Assembly (NCBI RefSeq): GCF_933775445.1
Contig: NC_065874.1
Span: 3,243,001 to 3,307,000, forward strand
DNA from: Argentina anserina
Taxonomy: Eukaryota > Streptophyta > Magnoliopsida > Rosales > Rosaceae
DNA length: 64,000 bases
Direction of reading: 5' to 3'
The translations under genes were made by a program, and so were the position numbers. The notes beneath the pieces were generated by a model, which was not told the DNA's origin, did not search any database, and saw only the letters and a list, made by a program, of their open reading frames with translations. Below are positions 1 to 10,622 of this stretch, piece after piece. The first letter of the stretch is position 1. Each line of letters opens with the position of its first letter.

Positions 1-302
1 ATTGTAAAAGGAAATTTTTAGAATTGATTAAAGACTTTAATCAAAATTAATACACAATGAAAATAAAATAGATTAATTACATATTGAAGAAATCAATGAA
101 AATTTTAAGTAATTGGAAAAATAGACACACAAATATATATTTGTTGGGATTTGATCTTGGGTGGGCCTGACAAAACTTCAAAACTAAGCATGCAAAACTA
201 CACCCTATGAATATATGACATGTACTTAATTAAGTATATGTAAGTAATTTCCAAATTCTTGGAAGGACTTAGTCCCCCCACCAATGCCCTAAATCCGCCC
301 TG
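1..302 (-). mobile_element. hAT-type MITE, cut by the window's left edge
   Basis: This segment matches the reverse complement of the left two thirds of the complete element at 59108-59577. Shared features are an A-rich block with AAAATAGATTAATTACAT, a run of C near 275 and a terminal motif reading CAGGGCGGATTTAGGGC on the minus strand (end at 302). The other end lies outside the window. No coding capacity is visible. The assignment to hAT rests on the complete copy, which has 8-bp flanking duplications. Confidence 0.75.
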
Positions 303-606
303 GATATATACCCCATCATCTTCATGGTCTATCGGGTCAATAATTTCCTTTTGTATATTAATTTGGGGTCAGATCTATATAGAATATATATTGCTATATT
401 TCATATAGCTTATGTATTCTGATGGCTTTTTGAAACATATAATTGCTTAATTGAGATTAAGGAATCACAATGGTTATAGACTTATAATTAGATAGAGTAT
501 ACAAATATATCTTGCAATAAAGTACAATTGTCAGACTTCAGTATTTGCTCCTATGTATTCATGGTCTGTAGTGAAGTAACTACCAGATTAATTGAAGGAT
601 GGTTAA

Positions 607-607
607 G

Positions 608-656
<49 letters not shown>
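607..656. repeat. (TA)n microsatellite
   Basis: About 25 uninterrupted TA units directly abut the left end of the inverted-repeat element at 657. A second TA run follows its right end (about 1057-1090), so the element appears to have inserted into a TA-rich target. Confidence 0.95.
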
Positions 657-659
<3 letters not shown>

Positions 660-1053
660 CCTATCCAGAGTGAAGGTTCACTCTGAAATTTCAGAGTGAA
701 GTTCCAATTTTGGCACACTTTTCGGTCAAATTTTTTCAGTATAAGTGATTCAATATTTAGGTATGATATTCAAGATCATCTCTACAAAATTTCATCTAAT
801 TCGGACATCGTTAAGGTATTGAAATTAGATTAAATCAATGAATGAATTAAAACTGTTCAACGTGAACCGTTCGTGTAAATCTCAATTTTGAAAGCTCAAA
901 TCATTGTCAAATTGAATGAAACTTTATAGAGATGATCTTGAATATCATACCTAAATATTGAATCACTTATACTGAAAAAATTTGACCGAAAAGTGTGCCA
1001 AAATTGGAACTTCACTCTGAAACTTCAGAGTAAACCTTCACTCTTGATAGAGA

Positions 1054-1054
<1 letters not shown>
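657..1054. mobile_element. Foldback-type MITE with very long inverted arms
   Basis: The left arm begins GTCCCTATCCAGAGTGAAG and the right arm, read on the minus strand, begins GTCTCTATCAAGAGTGAAG. The arms stay complementary for roughly 170 bp (the block containing ATTTAGGTATGATATTCAAG recurs inverted), leaving a short loop. It has no ORF. The flanking sequence is TA repeats, consistent with a TA target-site preference, but the exact duplication cannot be read inside a microsatellite. A partial copy lies at 12142-12405. The superfamily is not certain. Confidence 0.85.
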
Positions 1055-1090
<36 letters not shown>

Positions 1091-1093
<3 letters not shown>

Positions 1094-1799
1094 GTTGCTG
1101 TAAACATTTTATTGTCCTTCACCCCTTGCTATTAACTACTAATTAGCAATGAGAGTTGAAGACGTTAACACTGTAGTTTTTGTGTGATGTCATTGCAGGA
1201 TCTCATATATAAAAAGTCATTTGGATGCATGGGATGGATATTTATTGCATGGTCGTAATATTATTTCTTCATCTGGAATTGTGGAAATATGTTATGGCTT
1301 ATATTAGCTAGCCTAGCTCTAAATAATCTCTACCACGTACTACAACTAGCTAGCTAGTTCAAATCCTACTTGTATTACTTTCTAAGTTTTATGTAGCTGC
1401 AATCAATCTAGTACACATCTTGTAAGTTAATTTCGACTAGGTACAATTACCCAGACATTTCCAAAGCTTACCAAACAGTATGCTATATCTGTCTAGCTCT
1501 GTATTACAGATAGCTCCCATAAAACAGGTGAACGATCGATCGTACGTACGTGCTGTTTCTCTTATATTTTCAACGACATATATAAGATGTTAGTTGACAT
1601 CACAAATTTACTGCTATTATATTCTGCAATTTATATATATGTCTGATCGAGATCTTGGTGCAGAATCAAGTAATACTGTTCAATTTAGTTTCTGATCGAA
1701 TAGTAGGAAAGATGAGAAATGGATAAAAAAATTATTGTCATGCAAGCTACATATATAATGATGGCAAGTTGCGGTTCGACAAGAAGCGTACGTCTATAG
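1091..1799. other. AT-rich intergenic stretch
   Basis: I see no gene, RNA gene or clear element here. The stretch has many GCTAGC/CTAGCTAG palindromes and short TA runs, as is common in plant intergenic DNA. Confidence 0.6.
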
Positions 1800-2315
1800 A
1801 AATTCCACAGTCCTTCCTTGGTAGGAATATCGATCCCTTTGCAAGTTTGCATCCTCACATATCCACTCTCTGCCCATCCTGTTCCCCATGAATGAACTCT
1901 TCGGTCTTCACCAGCCAATCCTTAATCCCATCATCACTAGATAAAATTAAAAGGCGGATGTACTTGCATCGATGGCAAGTTGGCGACAGAAACAGGCATG
2001 GCGGGTAATTGGTGACTGCCTGCATCACAGCATCAGAGATTTCTCCACGTCGTTTTAGACACAGCCTTGGGACTTTGGTGGAGGCTAGCTAGCTACTGCT
2101 TGGGATGTAGCATTCTGAGTTTTGCTACTTCTGTCTACACCCTGTAGGGGTGATAATTGGCTTCAGTTGTTAGGCCCTTATTTCTCTGGATGAAGTGGAA
2201 GACAGTACTCTCCAAGTGTCCATTAGACCACCTTTACAATCTTGATCTCCGAGTCCAGTGTCACAATTCACAGCTTCTTGCACTAATAGAGGAATCAAGG
2301 TCATCTCCAGTAGGA
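1800..2315 (-). pseudogene. Broken papain-like (C1A) cysteine protease, SAG12-like
   Basis: Read on the minus strand, three blocks in shifting frames match the C-terminal half of a C1A protease. The block near 2215-2310 encodes VNCDTGLGDQDCKGGLMD, like the family's ELVDCDT...GCxGGLMD. A middle block near 2020-2050 encodes MQAVTNYP, like the family's LMKAVANQP. The last block (about 1800-1905) encodes HSWGTGWAESGYVRMQ, like the family's KNSWGTxWGExGYxRMQ. Stops and frameshifts separate them, the catalytic Asn of KNSWG is replaced (HSWG), and no N-terminal half with the catalytic Cys was found nearby. The GGLMD and ESGY motifs favour the SAG12 branch over the granulin branch of the intact protease at 54.8 kb. 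It is a fragment with no likely function. Confidence 0.75.
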
Positions 2316-2339
2316 CATGGCTATAATTTAGCCTTTTAA

Positions 2340-3832
2340 AATATTATTTTATTTATTAAAAAATCAGTACACCATTTCTAGTAAGAAAAGAATAAATTTT
2401 AACACTTTCAAATATTTTATGAATTTGTAAATTTATTATAAAATGATTTAATTCAAATTACAATGAATTTGTGTTAAGCTAATTTTTAAGGTGTATGTTT
2501 GGTTGGGCATTCCTATATGATTTCATTGATAATATTTTGACATGATTGAATCAAACTAAAAATAATAATTGATCATTTTGATATATGTAACTTTTATTAA
2601 AATTTTAAATAATTTGAAAAGTTAACTATTTGATTTTAGACCAAAAAAATAACAACATGAATGTACATTAGTCATATTCAAAATCCAAGCTATACATATA
2701 ATTATGTATAATTGCAATGTTTTTACAAATTATATTTGTAAATAGAGGTTTATGTCATTAATATTATGACACTTCTCTTTATATACACAACCCAATTGTA
2801 CATGATTTTTTTTTAAATCTAATTTGGGACCACCAATTGGTTTGGCTTGGGCTAACCAAAGGGCTAAGTTTGACCCCTTTTAAGACACTTAGTTGGAAGC
2901 GATAATCTTGGACTTGGAGTCAAGATTCTGGAATTTAACTTTGTTCAAGACCCCAAGCTGTAACTTCTGACTTCTGAAGTCAATGTTCAGTGATAAAAAT
3001 ACTATAACGTACTACATTTTCTCTATGGAGAAACATAGGGATATCGGAGACTCAGAGGTAAAGCTAGTTTTACTTCATGAGTTAGTGTGGTTCCAGGCAT
3101 ATAAACATGTACAATGTAGTAGACCTGTAGTTATCAACTGCTTTAAAAGAGCATATACATAATCATGTACAGTTATGATCACCCAAGAGGCAGATGGTGC
3201 CATGAGAATTGGTTATCATCTCATGATCTCGGATTCTCAGTGTCACTCTCATCAGGCAATGTCAATTTACCATCAGGAATAACCATTTCAATAATTCTTC
3301 AAAAAAATTATTAAATTGGAGATCATTGACATTTGATAGCTACACAAAGCATTTGTAACTTCTAAACACCAATGCTAGTTATGCTACTGTAAGAGAAAGA
3401 GAAGAAATGGAAAGAAGGTACAAATCATCACAGGCTTGAGCAATATCTAACAACAGGAACTAACATTGGTGGTATTACTAGTTTACCAACTACATGTTAA
3501 AGCTGAAACCATGCTGTCCCGGATGCATCACTTCCCTAGCCTACTCTTCTGTATTGCGAAGAAACCATATTGTTCTTAAATACAGCTAAAAAATTACAGC
3601 GGAAAAAAGGCAAGTTCATTGGACCAGTCTGAGGCTAAGTACAACTGCCACAGACCCAACATGAAAATAATAAGTAGAAGGAACAAGAGCCATGTTAAGA
3701 AGAACCAAAGTCGCTTAGGAGTGCTGTGCCAGAAGCTTTTTCTAAGGCCAGTATCAGCTGGAACAATATGTACTTAATCAAGAAGATACTACATATGCTT
3801 CGCATGTACCATTACAGCTCTCTTGCACATGG
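2340..3832. other. Intergenic, probably including the 3' UTR of the trihelix gene
   Basis: No coding signal was found. The first kilobase is very AT-rich. The part from about 3400 to 3832 is less AT-rich and lies just downstream (minus strand) of the inferred stop of the trihelix gene, so it may be its 3' untranslated region. That is an inference. Confidence 0.4.
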
Positions 3833-6384
3833 TTAGCTATAAATATCTGCAAAACAGAACCACAGAACTGATCTCAGATAATCTACAGCACAACAACGCA
3901 AAGGAACGGATATGCAAACCAGAGTATCAACAAGCTAGTCCTTATTATAATGGAGAGTCTTGTCAAACAGTAATCCTTAAGTAGGTGAATTACTACTCAC
4001 ATACATCAATCCTTAATGATACTCTTCATCAATGGCATGCTCAATAGTTTTCCTACTGATGGCAAAATTCTAAAACCTCGTTTAAAACACATCTTTTGAG
4101 TTATGACCTATTTCAACATCGACTCATTTCTTGTTGTCTTGTAAGTTCTCACATCAGAAAGCTTTTACTATATAATATATATGGCTGTGAACATCTCAAT
4201 TTACAGACTTTAACATCCCCTGAACTTCAACAAACAAAACTATTATCATGAATCATACTATAAAACTAAGAGGATGTAAGCGAATGCCATATAGAGTGAT
4301 CAAGCTGAATCCCAATCCCTAGCCACCTTAATTTGGACTCTACAGGGAAGATATGTTTGTGCTGAGGAATGCTCAGGTCTCTCTTCTCAGATAGCAAACT
4401 GCTTTCTTGTATAATCAACATTTATCATAGGATAAATATTAATGTCTCCAAGGCATCAGTTATTAGTACCTCAATAAGTTTAAGTCCCATTTCCAAAACC
4501 TTTTTCTGACACAAGAACAGGTGAATTAAGGCCGATTAATTTAGATGTATAAGAATTAAAAGAAAATATTGTGAAGAGGATAAACATTAGAAGCTTGACT
4601 TGTAATAAAAGCAAATCGAATAAACATAAAATCATATTATCACGTCCTGGACATAAAATGAACTGCAGATAATTTTTAGTTGAAGACATTCAGATTGAAA
4701 AGGATGAAGCAAAACAGCAAACAAGCTAATAGACTAAGAGGGAATGAATTATGCATCCTGCACCTATCCGAGGATATCCCAAGATGTAAGCAAATTCCGA
4801 GCCAATTCAATCCAATCTAAAAATTAACCTTGTAATTACATATATAATAAAGAAAACCATTTAGACTATAAACAGAGAAGAGACAACAACTTCTTCAAAT
4901 TGGACAAGCAATTTATCATAAAACAAGCGAGACAGATCATCTCCAAAGGTGGGTAAGATAACAACAAATGAGATGATCAAATAGTCCTGATGTCAAATAC
5001 ATCTATCGAACTCTTTCCTGGGCTTACTAACAGAATTTGAGTATTGAGTATGTATAAGCAAAAGAAAATTCAACTTCTCTGCGTTTTCTTTTGTCACAAA
5101 ACAGCTAGGACCTTACTGGTACCCAACTAAGAGCCCTATTTGAGTTCCTAAAGCAGGGTGACACAGATTTTTAATTAACAAGTGCTTTAAAACGAAACCC
5201 TTTGACATCAGTACAAACACATCTCCTGAGTCGTAGTGAAGCTGTATTAGCTAGTCAATGAACTTATATACAATTGCCACACCACACAGCCATGTAAAGC
5301 ATTGCTCAAACCACAAATGTCCAATCTATTTAAGCCAATAAATTATTCAATTCTCAAACTAAAGCATATAATTAATCATCCAACAAACCCAAAAAACTAA
5401 CGAAATCGATTCTCCACAGAACAAATCACAACAACAATTCTATAACATAGAGAAGAAAGGTGACAGATTCGGCAGCTCACCATTAGAGCTGGGCCGCTTG
5501 CCGTGCTTGATCCGCTCCAGCTGGACCTGTGTGTCCATGAACATCTTCATTCTCTGAACCTCTAAATCCTTAGCAAACTGCATCCTCTGCTTTTCCAACT
5601 CCACCATCTGCCTCAACTTCTCAGCCTCCACTCTCTGATACACCTCCCCAAACCTCTCTATTGCCTTCGCCAATCTCTTCAACCCTTCTCCTCCTACTGC
5701 TCCTCCGCCGCCGCCGCCAATCTCGCCGTCGCTCTCCCTCTCCACCTCCACCTCCGCCTCCTCATCTCCGTCGTCGTTATCTTCCTCATCCTCCTCATCC
5801 TCGTCGTCGTCGTCGTTCTCCGCCGCGGCCGCAGCAGCCACGGCGGAGTAGTTCATCCTAAAGAACCCCTCGTTCAGCGCCGCCGCGGACGCCGACCTCT
5901 TCTGAGGCAGCGAGACGGCGGTGACGACCGGCCTCGCCGGAGACGGCTTCCTGTACGCCAGCGGGAGCGGGACCGCGACCGGCGGGGAAGGCGAGAGCGA
6001 CGGCGACGGCTTCTTGACGCTGGATCCGATCAGAGAATCAAGCCGGTCGAAGAAAGGCCAGGTTGAATTCAAGCCTGTAGAAACCCTACCTTTCTCGACC
6101 TTGTACTTCTTCTTGATAGTGTCGATTCGGTTCTTGCACTGCACATCGGTGCGGTGAGTCTTCTTGGTGTGGCCGTGGAGAGCGTTGACGGCGTCGGCGA
6201 CGTCCTGCCAGTCCTTCTGGCGGAGGTTGCCGCGGTTGAGCTCGACGTAGCGGCGGCCCCAGGCGTCGATGAGAGTGGAGGTGGCGTCCTCGCTCCAGCA
6301 GTCCTCGCGGACCGGCATGGGCCTAGGGTTTGAGGAATTGGGGGTGGCGGTTGACGGCGTTAGGGATTCCGTTAGGTCGCCCAT
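3833..6384 (-). CDS. Trihelix transcription factor, ASIL-like (two coding exons)
   Basis: Exon 1 is 5481-6384 and inferred exon 2 is 3833-3846, joined across a 1.6-kb intron (donor G|GTGAGC, acceptor TTTTGCAG), giving 305 residues ending DIYS. Without splicing the frame would run 13 codons past the donor, to a stop at 5440. The N-terminal trihelix (SANT/Myb-like) DNA-binding domain spans residues 28-112 with Trp30, Trp59 and Trp109, followed by a Pro/Ser-rich stretch. Next come an alanine run and an Asp/Glu tract (about 190-217), a glycine run (223-228), and a C-terminal amphipathic helix rich in Glu, Lys, Arg and Met (235-295). That order is typical of ASIL1/ASIL2-type trihelix proteins, nuclear repressors of seed-maturation genes in Arabidopsis. 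The GA repeat at about 6437-6460 lies in the presumed 5' UTR. The family is secure; exon 2 is less so because it has only 14 coding bases. Confidence 0.85.
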
Positions 6385-6559
6385 CGGGGACGGAGCTGGG
6401 AAAAATTAGGGAGAGGGGTTTGGGTTTGTGGTTGGTTTTGAGGAGAGAGAGAGAGAGAGAGTTATGAGGGGGGTTGCGTCGGTGGGAGGGAGAGCGCCGG
6501 CCGAATGAGCCGCGAGTGTAGGAGGCAGATCGCCGGGATGAGCGCATGAGTCGATGCCA

Positions 6560-7267
6560 TTATTTTGCTTTTGTGCGTGGCTTATTTTACCGGGCTCGGC
6601 TCGGTCCGCTTCCCAATTACCTACCGGAATAATTGGTTTTTTGTTTTACCGTTCTTGATTATATTACACGGGCAAAAAGTTACTTTTCGGATTTTCCCCA
6701 TGGGACAAAAGTAAGAACCTGATTTTACTTCTACTATAATCAGATGGTTCCACCTCCTTAAGCTTTTTTAAATTGGATTTTGATGGTTCCGTTTCAGCAA
6801 TCCAAAGCTGCACGTTGGTTTTGGACTTGATCCGAGTCATTAAATTGTCGGATTTTGAGCCAGATTACTTCTTGTTACGGGAGAATATTTCCTTGTATAT
6901 TCACAGTGTATTTTGTTATAATTAGAATAATGTAGGTAAGAAATGTTATGTAATTCCATGTATATAAACGTTACCGAACATCACCTTATCTTAGTTATAA
7001 AAAGAATACATGGGATAAGGCTAAAACCAAAACTCACAAAGATAAGGCTTGTAAAAACAGAGTTTTCTGTTTCACTCCCCTAAATGCCTTTTAAGAAATC
7101 AGAATTTAGAAATCTAGGAATCAATCACATAAATGAAGTCGTAAGGAAGCTAGATTTTTCTGACTGAATTGCAGCATGGATATTATCAAGAGATCGACCT
7201 GGACATTTGAACAACATACGTGAATTATAAGCAACCATCTTTTATTTTCAATGAAGATATGCAACCA
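6560..7267. other. Promoter-side intergenic region of the trihelix gene
   Basis: I see no gene. The stretch upstream (minus strand) of the trihelix start must hold its promoter, but I could not single out a convincing TATA box. Confidence 0.4.
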
Positions 7268-7365
7268 TCTCTTCAATAATAGGATCTGTTTTTTATATCG
7301 TATTTATTATATATTGGAAACTTGATGTTGTAATCTCGTGTGTTCATATATATATATATATATGA
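7268..7365 (+). repeat. Left copy of a 5-kb-spaced inverted repeat
   Basis: The block reading AGGATCTGTTTTTTATATCG through GGAAACTTGATGTTGTAATC is found inverted at about 12418-12490, after which both run into TA repeats. The two copies flank a region containing the solo LTR. They may be arms of one disrupted element or two copies of a small repeat inserted in opposite orientation. Confidence 0.65.
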
Positions 7366-7565
7366 TTCATATATATATATATATAATTCATATTCATAGT
7401 TGATGGAGCTTAAAGTGTAAGAGATGAAGACGGAAATCAAATCAAAGATCAAACAGAAAAATGATTTCCTAATCAGAGACGTAGAGCATTGGATTCAAGG
7501 TCTCCTTGCTACCATATAGACTTCATTATGATATTCTTGAGCATATATTTTTAATTACTTTATTT

Positions 7566-7570
<5 letters not shown>

Positions 7571-7614
<44 letters not shown>
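7571..7614. repeat. (CA)n/(TA)n microsatellite
   Basis: A short ACACAC run is followed by about 18 TA units. Shorter TA runs lie at 7348-7385. Confidence 0.9.
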
Positions 7615-7615
<1 letters not shown>

Positions 7616-7629
7616 TAGTTTACATATAT

Positions 7630-7710
7630 GGTTGCTAGGGTTTAGATGGTAAGTATTGGTTGCTAGGGTTTAAATGGTAAGTGTTGGTTGCTAGGGTTTA
7701 GATGGTGTAT
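7630..7710 (+). repeat. Three tandem 28-bp units, each with a telo-box-like motif
   Basis: GGTTGCTAGGGTTTA recurs at 7630, 7658 and 7686 with a 28-bp period. The minus strand reads TAAACCCTAGC, which contains the plant telo-box core AAACCCTA. No gene lies immediately downstream, so a regulatory role is unproven. Confidence 0.8.
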
Positions 7711-7714
7711 ACCT

Positions 7715-8689
7715 ATGCATGTACGGAGAGAGCTAGTTGTCCTATATATATATAAGGAAACACATTCTTTGGTTGGAAAATGTTTTTGAAGTTAATTAGG
7801 ATTGTTTTTGCATGATATATTATTTAATTCTTTCCTAAGTGCACTCACGGTTTTTTTTGGTAAGTTTGTTAAGAAATTTAACCCTAGCTAGGTGGTGGAG
7901 CCGTGCATGATATATTTTCTTTTTTGTAGGAGATATGCATTAAGTAAGGGGGAGAAGTCTCTTATCTTATAAATAGACATTTTCAGAAATTGTAAAGGAG
8001 AGAGATTTGAAGCATATAGAATGTTAGCCCGGAATGATGAAGCATATAAACTCCTATATCTCATATATGATGTAGTGCTCATTATAATAGAGCTTCTCAC
8101 AAGTTAGCCCGGAATGCTAGTAAAGAGGTCATGTTAGTATCTCTATTTGTAAAAGCTCTAATCTTAGTTGCATCATTTATATTTGATTGTGTGCTTAACC
8201 AAACTATTGATTCTTATTTGCATTGTTGCACTTAAGAATCAATGATCTTTCTGATTCACTCAAAATATGTGGACATGTTGGAAACGTTCATTTATCTCAC
8301 GTCCATTATATAAATATGCTTATGAGAAAACAATTATGGTAGATCGAGGAGGAAAATTGGAGGAAGAGATTATTGCTTAGTGTGTTTATCATGCATCTCT
8401 ATTTTACATAATTATTGTTTAATCGTTCATACATATGTCTATGTAATATTAAGCATCTACGATTGAGAGAATAGAGAGAAACACAGAAACTTGGGAAAAA
8501 CAGTTGTTGCATTAGCTAGTGTCATAGTTTTATTCTGTGTTGATTATATTAATTGAGAATTCATTGTATTTTGTATCTTGTCTATGAGTTACATATCACA
8601 TGCATAAATCGTTCATGCATTTAGATTAAATCATTCATTCATCTCATGAACATAAACAATGGTGAGGTTCATTAAGAATGAATCAAGTC
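7715..8689. other. Intergenic, no recognised gene
   Basis: AT-rich DNA with a few short ORFs that lack recognisable motifs. One sub-block (about 7970-8110) repeats AGTTAGCCCGGAATG-like text twice, suggesting remnants of a repeat. Confidence 0.4.
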
Positions 8690-8975
8690 CTATGTGGCAA
8701 GGAGACGTGTGTCTCAACTCAAGACCTTAGTGGCAAGAGATCTTAGTGACTCATTGAAGAAGACCCTAGTATCAAGAGATCTTAGTGACTCCATTGAAGA
8801 AGACCTTAGTGGCATAGTCGATATGTGTGACGACAATAAACCTTGTGGCATCGACGATCTGAGTGAGGTCGATCATCCATGTGTTTACGATCTTAGTGAG
8901 GTTGTATCAACACTTGAAGCAACGATCTTAGTGAGGTTGTTTCAACACTTGATTGTGACTATCAAGTGAGAAGTA
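8690..8975 (+). repeat. Degenerate tandem repeats in an open frame (RDLSDS/DLSEV motifs)
   Basis: A motif close to GATCTTAGTGA recurs at irregular 30-60-bp spacing. One frame stays open for about 90 codons and reads RDLSDS twice, then DLSG, DLSEV and DLSEV. There is no ATG at the start of the open stretch that I would trust, no splice context and no family match I recognise. It may be a decayed retroelement leader or chance periodicity; I do not call it a gene. Confidence 0.4.
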
Positions 8976-9399
8976 TTTTACTTTTTAGAACTATATTATC
9001 ATAAATTAAGGTGTAATATTTGTAATATGAATAGTTCAAAAGAAAAGTGAAATTCTTCTATATTTTCTGATGCTTGTTGTAATAACCCTCGTTTTCAAAC
9101 AATATTTGAAAATTGAATTTAATATTATTAAGTTGTGAAATTTAATTAGAATGGATGTGATTGGTTACGACGTTATGAAACGAGTAACGGATACGTTATC
9201 GGAACGTTTAATTCGAAAAAAAACGTTACGTTTCCGAACGTTTATATCGACTTTTAATCCGTTGCTCGGTTTCGAAAACTTTCTTCACGGAAGTTGTAGA
9301 GCTCGTTAATACGAGTTCGCGGATATGTGACGCGTTCGAAACGGACATCGTACGTGAAAGTTATTCGCGTCGGAAGTTAGTTTCCGATTTGGAAACTAG

Positions 9400-9407
9400 T
9401 ATAAAAA
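9400..9407 (+). promoter_or_regulatory. TATA box of the solo LTR
   Basis: TATAAAAA lies 322 bp into the LTR, followed within about 50 bp by a CT-rich leader. The position fits an LTR promoter on the plus strand. Confidence 0.6.
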
Positions 9408-10369
9408 GGAGTTTTTTGTTAACTAGGGTTTCCATAACAGGAAACCCTTTCACACCCGCCGCTCTCTCCCTCGAACTCTCTCTCTCTCGACATTCTCTCT
9501 CTCCCCGAGCTCTCTCCCTTTCCCCCTTTCAACGCCGGCGATCTCGTCGACCAGGCCACCGTGGGTCACACCGCCTAGCCTAGGAGCACCGCACGGCTCT
9601 CCTCTCCAAACCCCGAGCACGACATCGCCTCCCTTGCCGCCGTGAGGCCTACACGACGTCACCAAGACCCTGCAACTCGTCGCCGCTCGGCTCCGGCAAC
9701 GCTAGGACTAGGAGGAGGGTAGCTTGACGTCGATTCTCGCCCTTCACACCCCTTCAATCGGATTTGGGGCCAAATCTCACGATTCAAATCCTTCCCGAGG
9801 AATCGAAGCACCGCCGACAAATCCGAGCTTTCCAACGTCAATCGGAGGTTCTAGCTTCGATTTAAGGTATGGTTTGTAGTGATTGATGGTTGATTGTGAT
9901 TGTTAGACAGTTTTGGGATCGAATTGAGGAGTTTGGAGGTGTGGGAGGAGGAGGAGTTGCCGCCGCCTAGAGGCGGCGCGTGGGAGTGAATAGGGTGGCG
10001 TAGGGACTGCCTAGCACCGTAGGAAGATAGAGGAGGAGGAGGGGGAGAGGTTGGGCACGGCGGTGGCGTCACACGCTCCGTGGTTAGCCTCGGCGCGTGG
10101 GCCCCACGCGCGGCCGGCCGGAGGTGGCGCGTGTGCCACACGCGCCGCCGTGTGAGGTGGTGTAATTAGTTTTGACTGAAGGGGTATTTTGGTAAATTAC
10201 TGTGTTACGGTAAATGTAAATGTAATTTTTATTTACTATGGTAAATGTAATTAAGTTTTACCTACGGTAAATGTAATTATAAATTACTTTCAGTAAATGT
10301 AAAAAGTAATTTGTAAAAGGGTAATTTAGTAAATTTTATTTACTGAGTTGTAATTACATTTTAATCGTA

Positions 10370-10622
10370 CGTATACGTACAGAAATACGTATTAATATTT
10401 ATACGTACAGAAATACGTATTTAATATTTATACGTACAGAAATACGTATTAATATTTATACGTACAGAAATACGTATTAATATTTATACGTACAGAAATA
10501 CGTATTAATACTTATACGTACAGAAATACGTATTAATATTTATACGTACAGAAATACGTATATAGTATTTATACGTACAAAAATACATATATAGTACTTA
10601 TACGTACAGAAATACGTATTAA
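10370..10622 (+). repeat. About nine tandem 28-bp units inside the LTR
   Basis: The unit reads ATACGTACAG + AAATACGTAT + TAATATTT with few changes between copies. Each unit holds palindromic TACGTA sites. It sits downstream of a GTAAATGTAA-rich stretch (about 10190-10310). These repeats are contiguous without spacers, so this is not a CRISPR array. Confidence 0.9.

Noticed and set aside
5661..5861. Proline/arginine-rich plus-strand ORF
   Set aside because: It is antisense to the Asp/Glu and Gly codon runs of the trihelix gene.
9389..10141. Several GC-rich ORFs on both strands
   Set aside because: They fall in the leader of the solo LTR and consist of Ser/Arg/Pro or Gly-rich low-complexity text without domains.
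10370..10622. CRISPR-like 28-bp repeats
   Set aside because: The repeats are directly contiguous with no unique spacers, lie inside a plant LTR, and no cas genes exist here.
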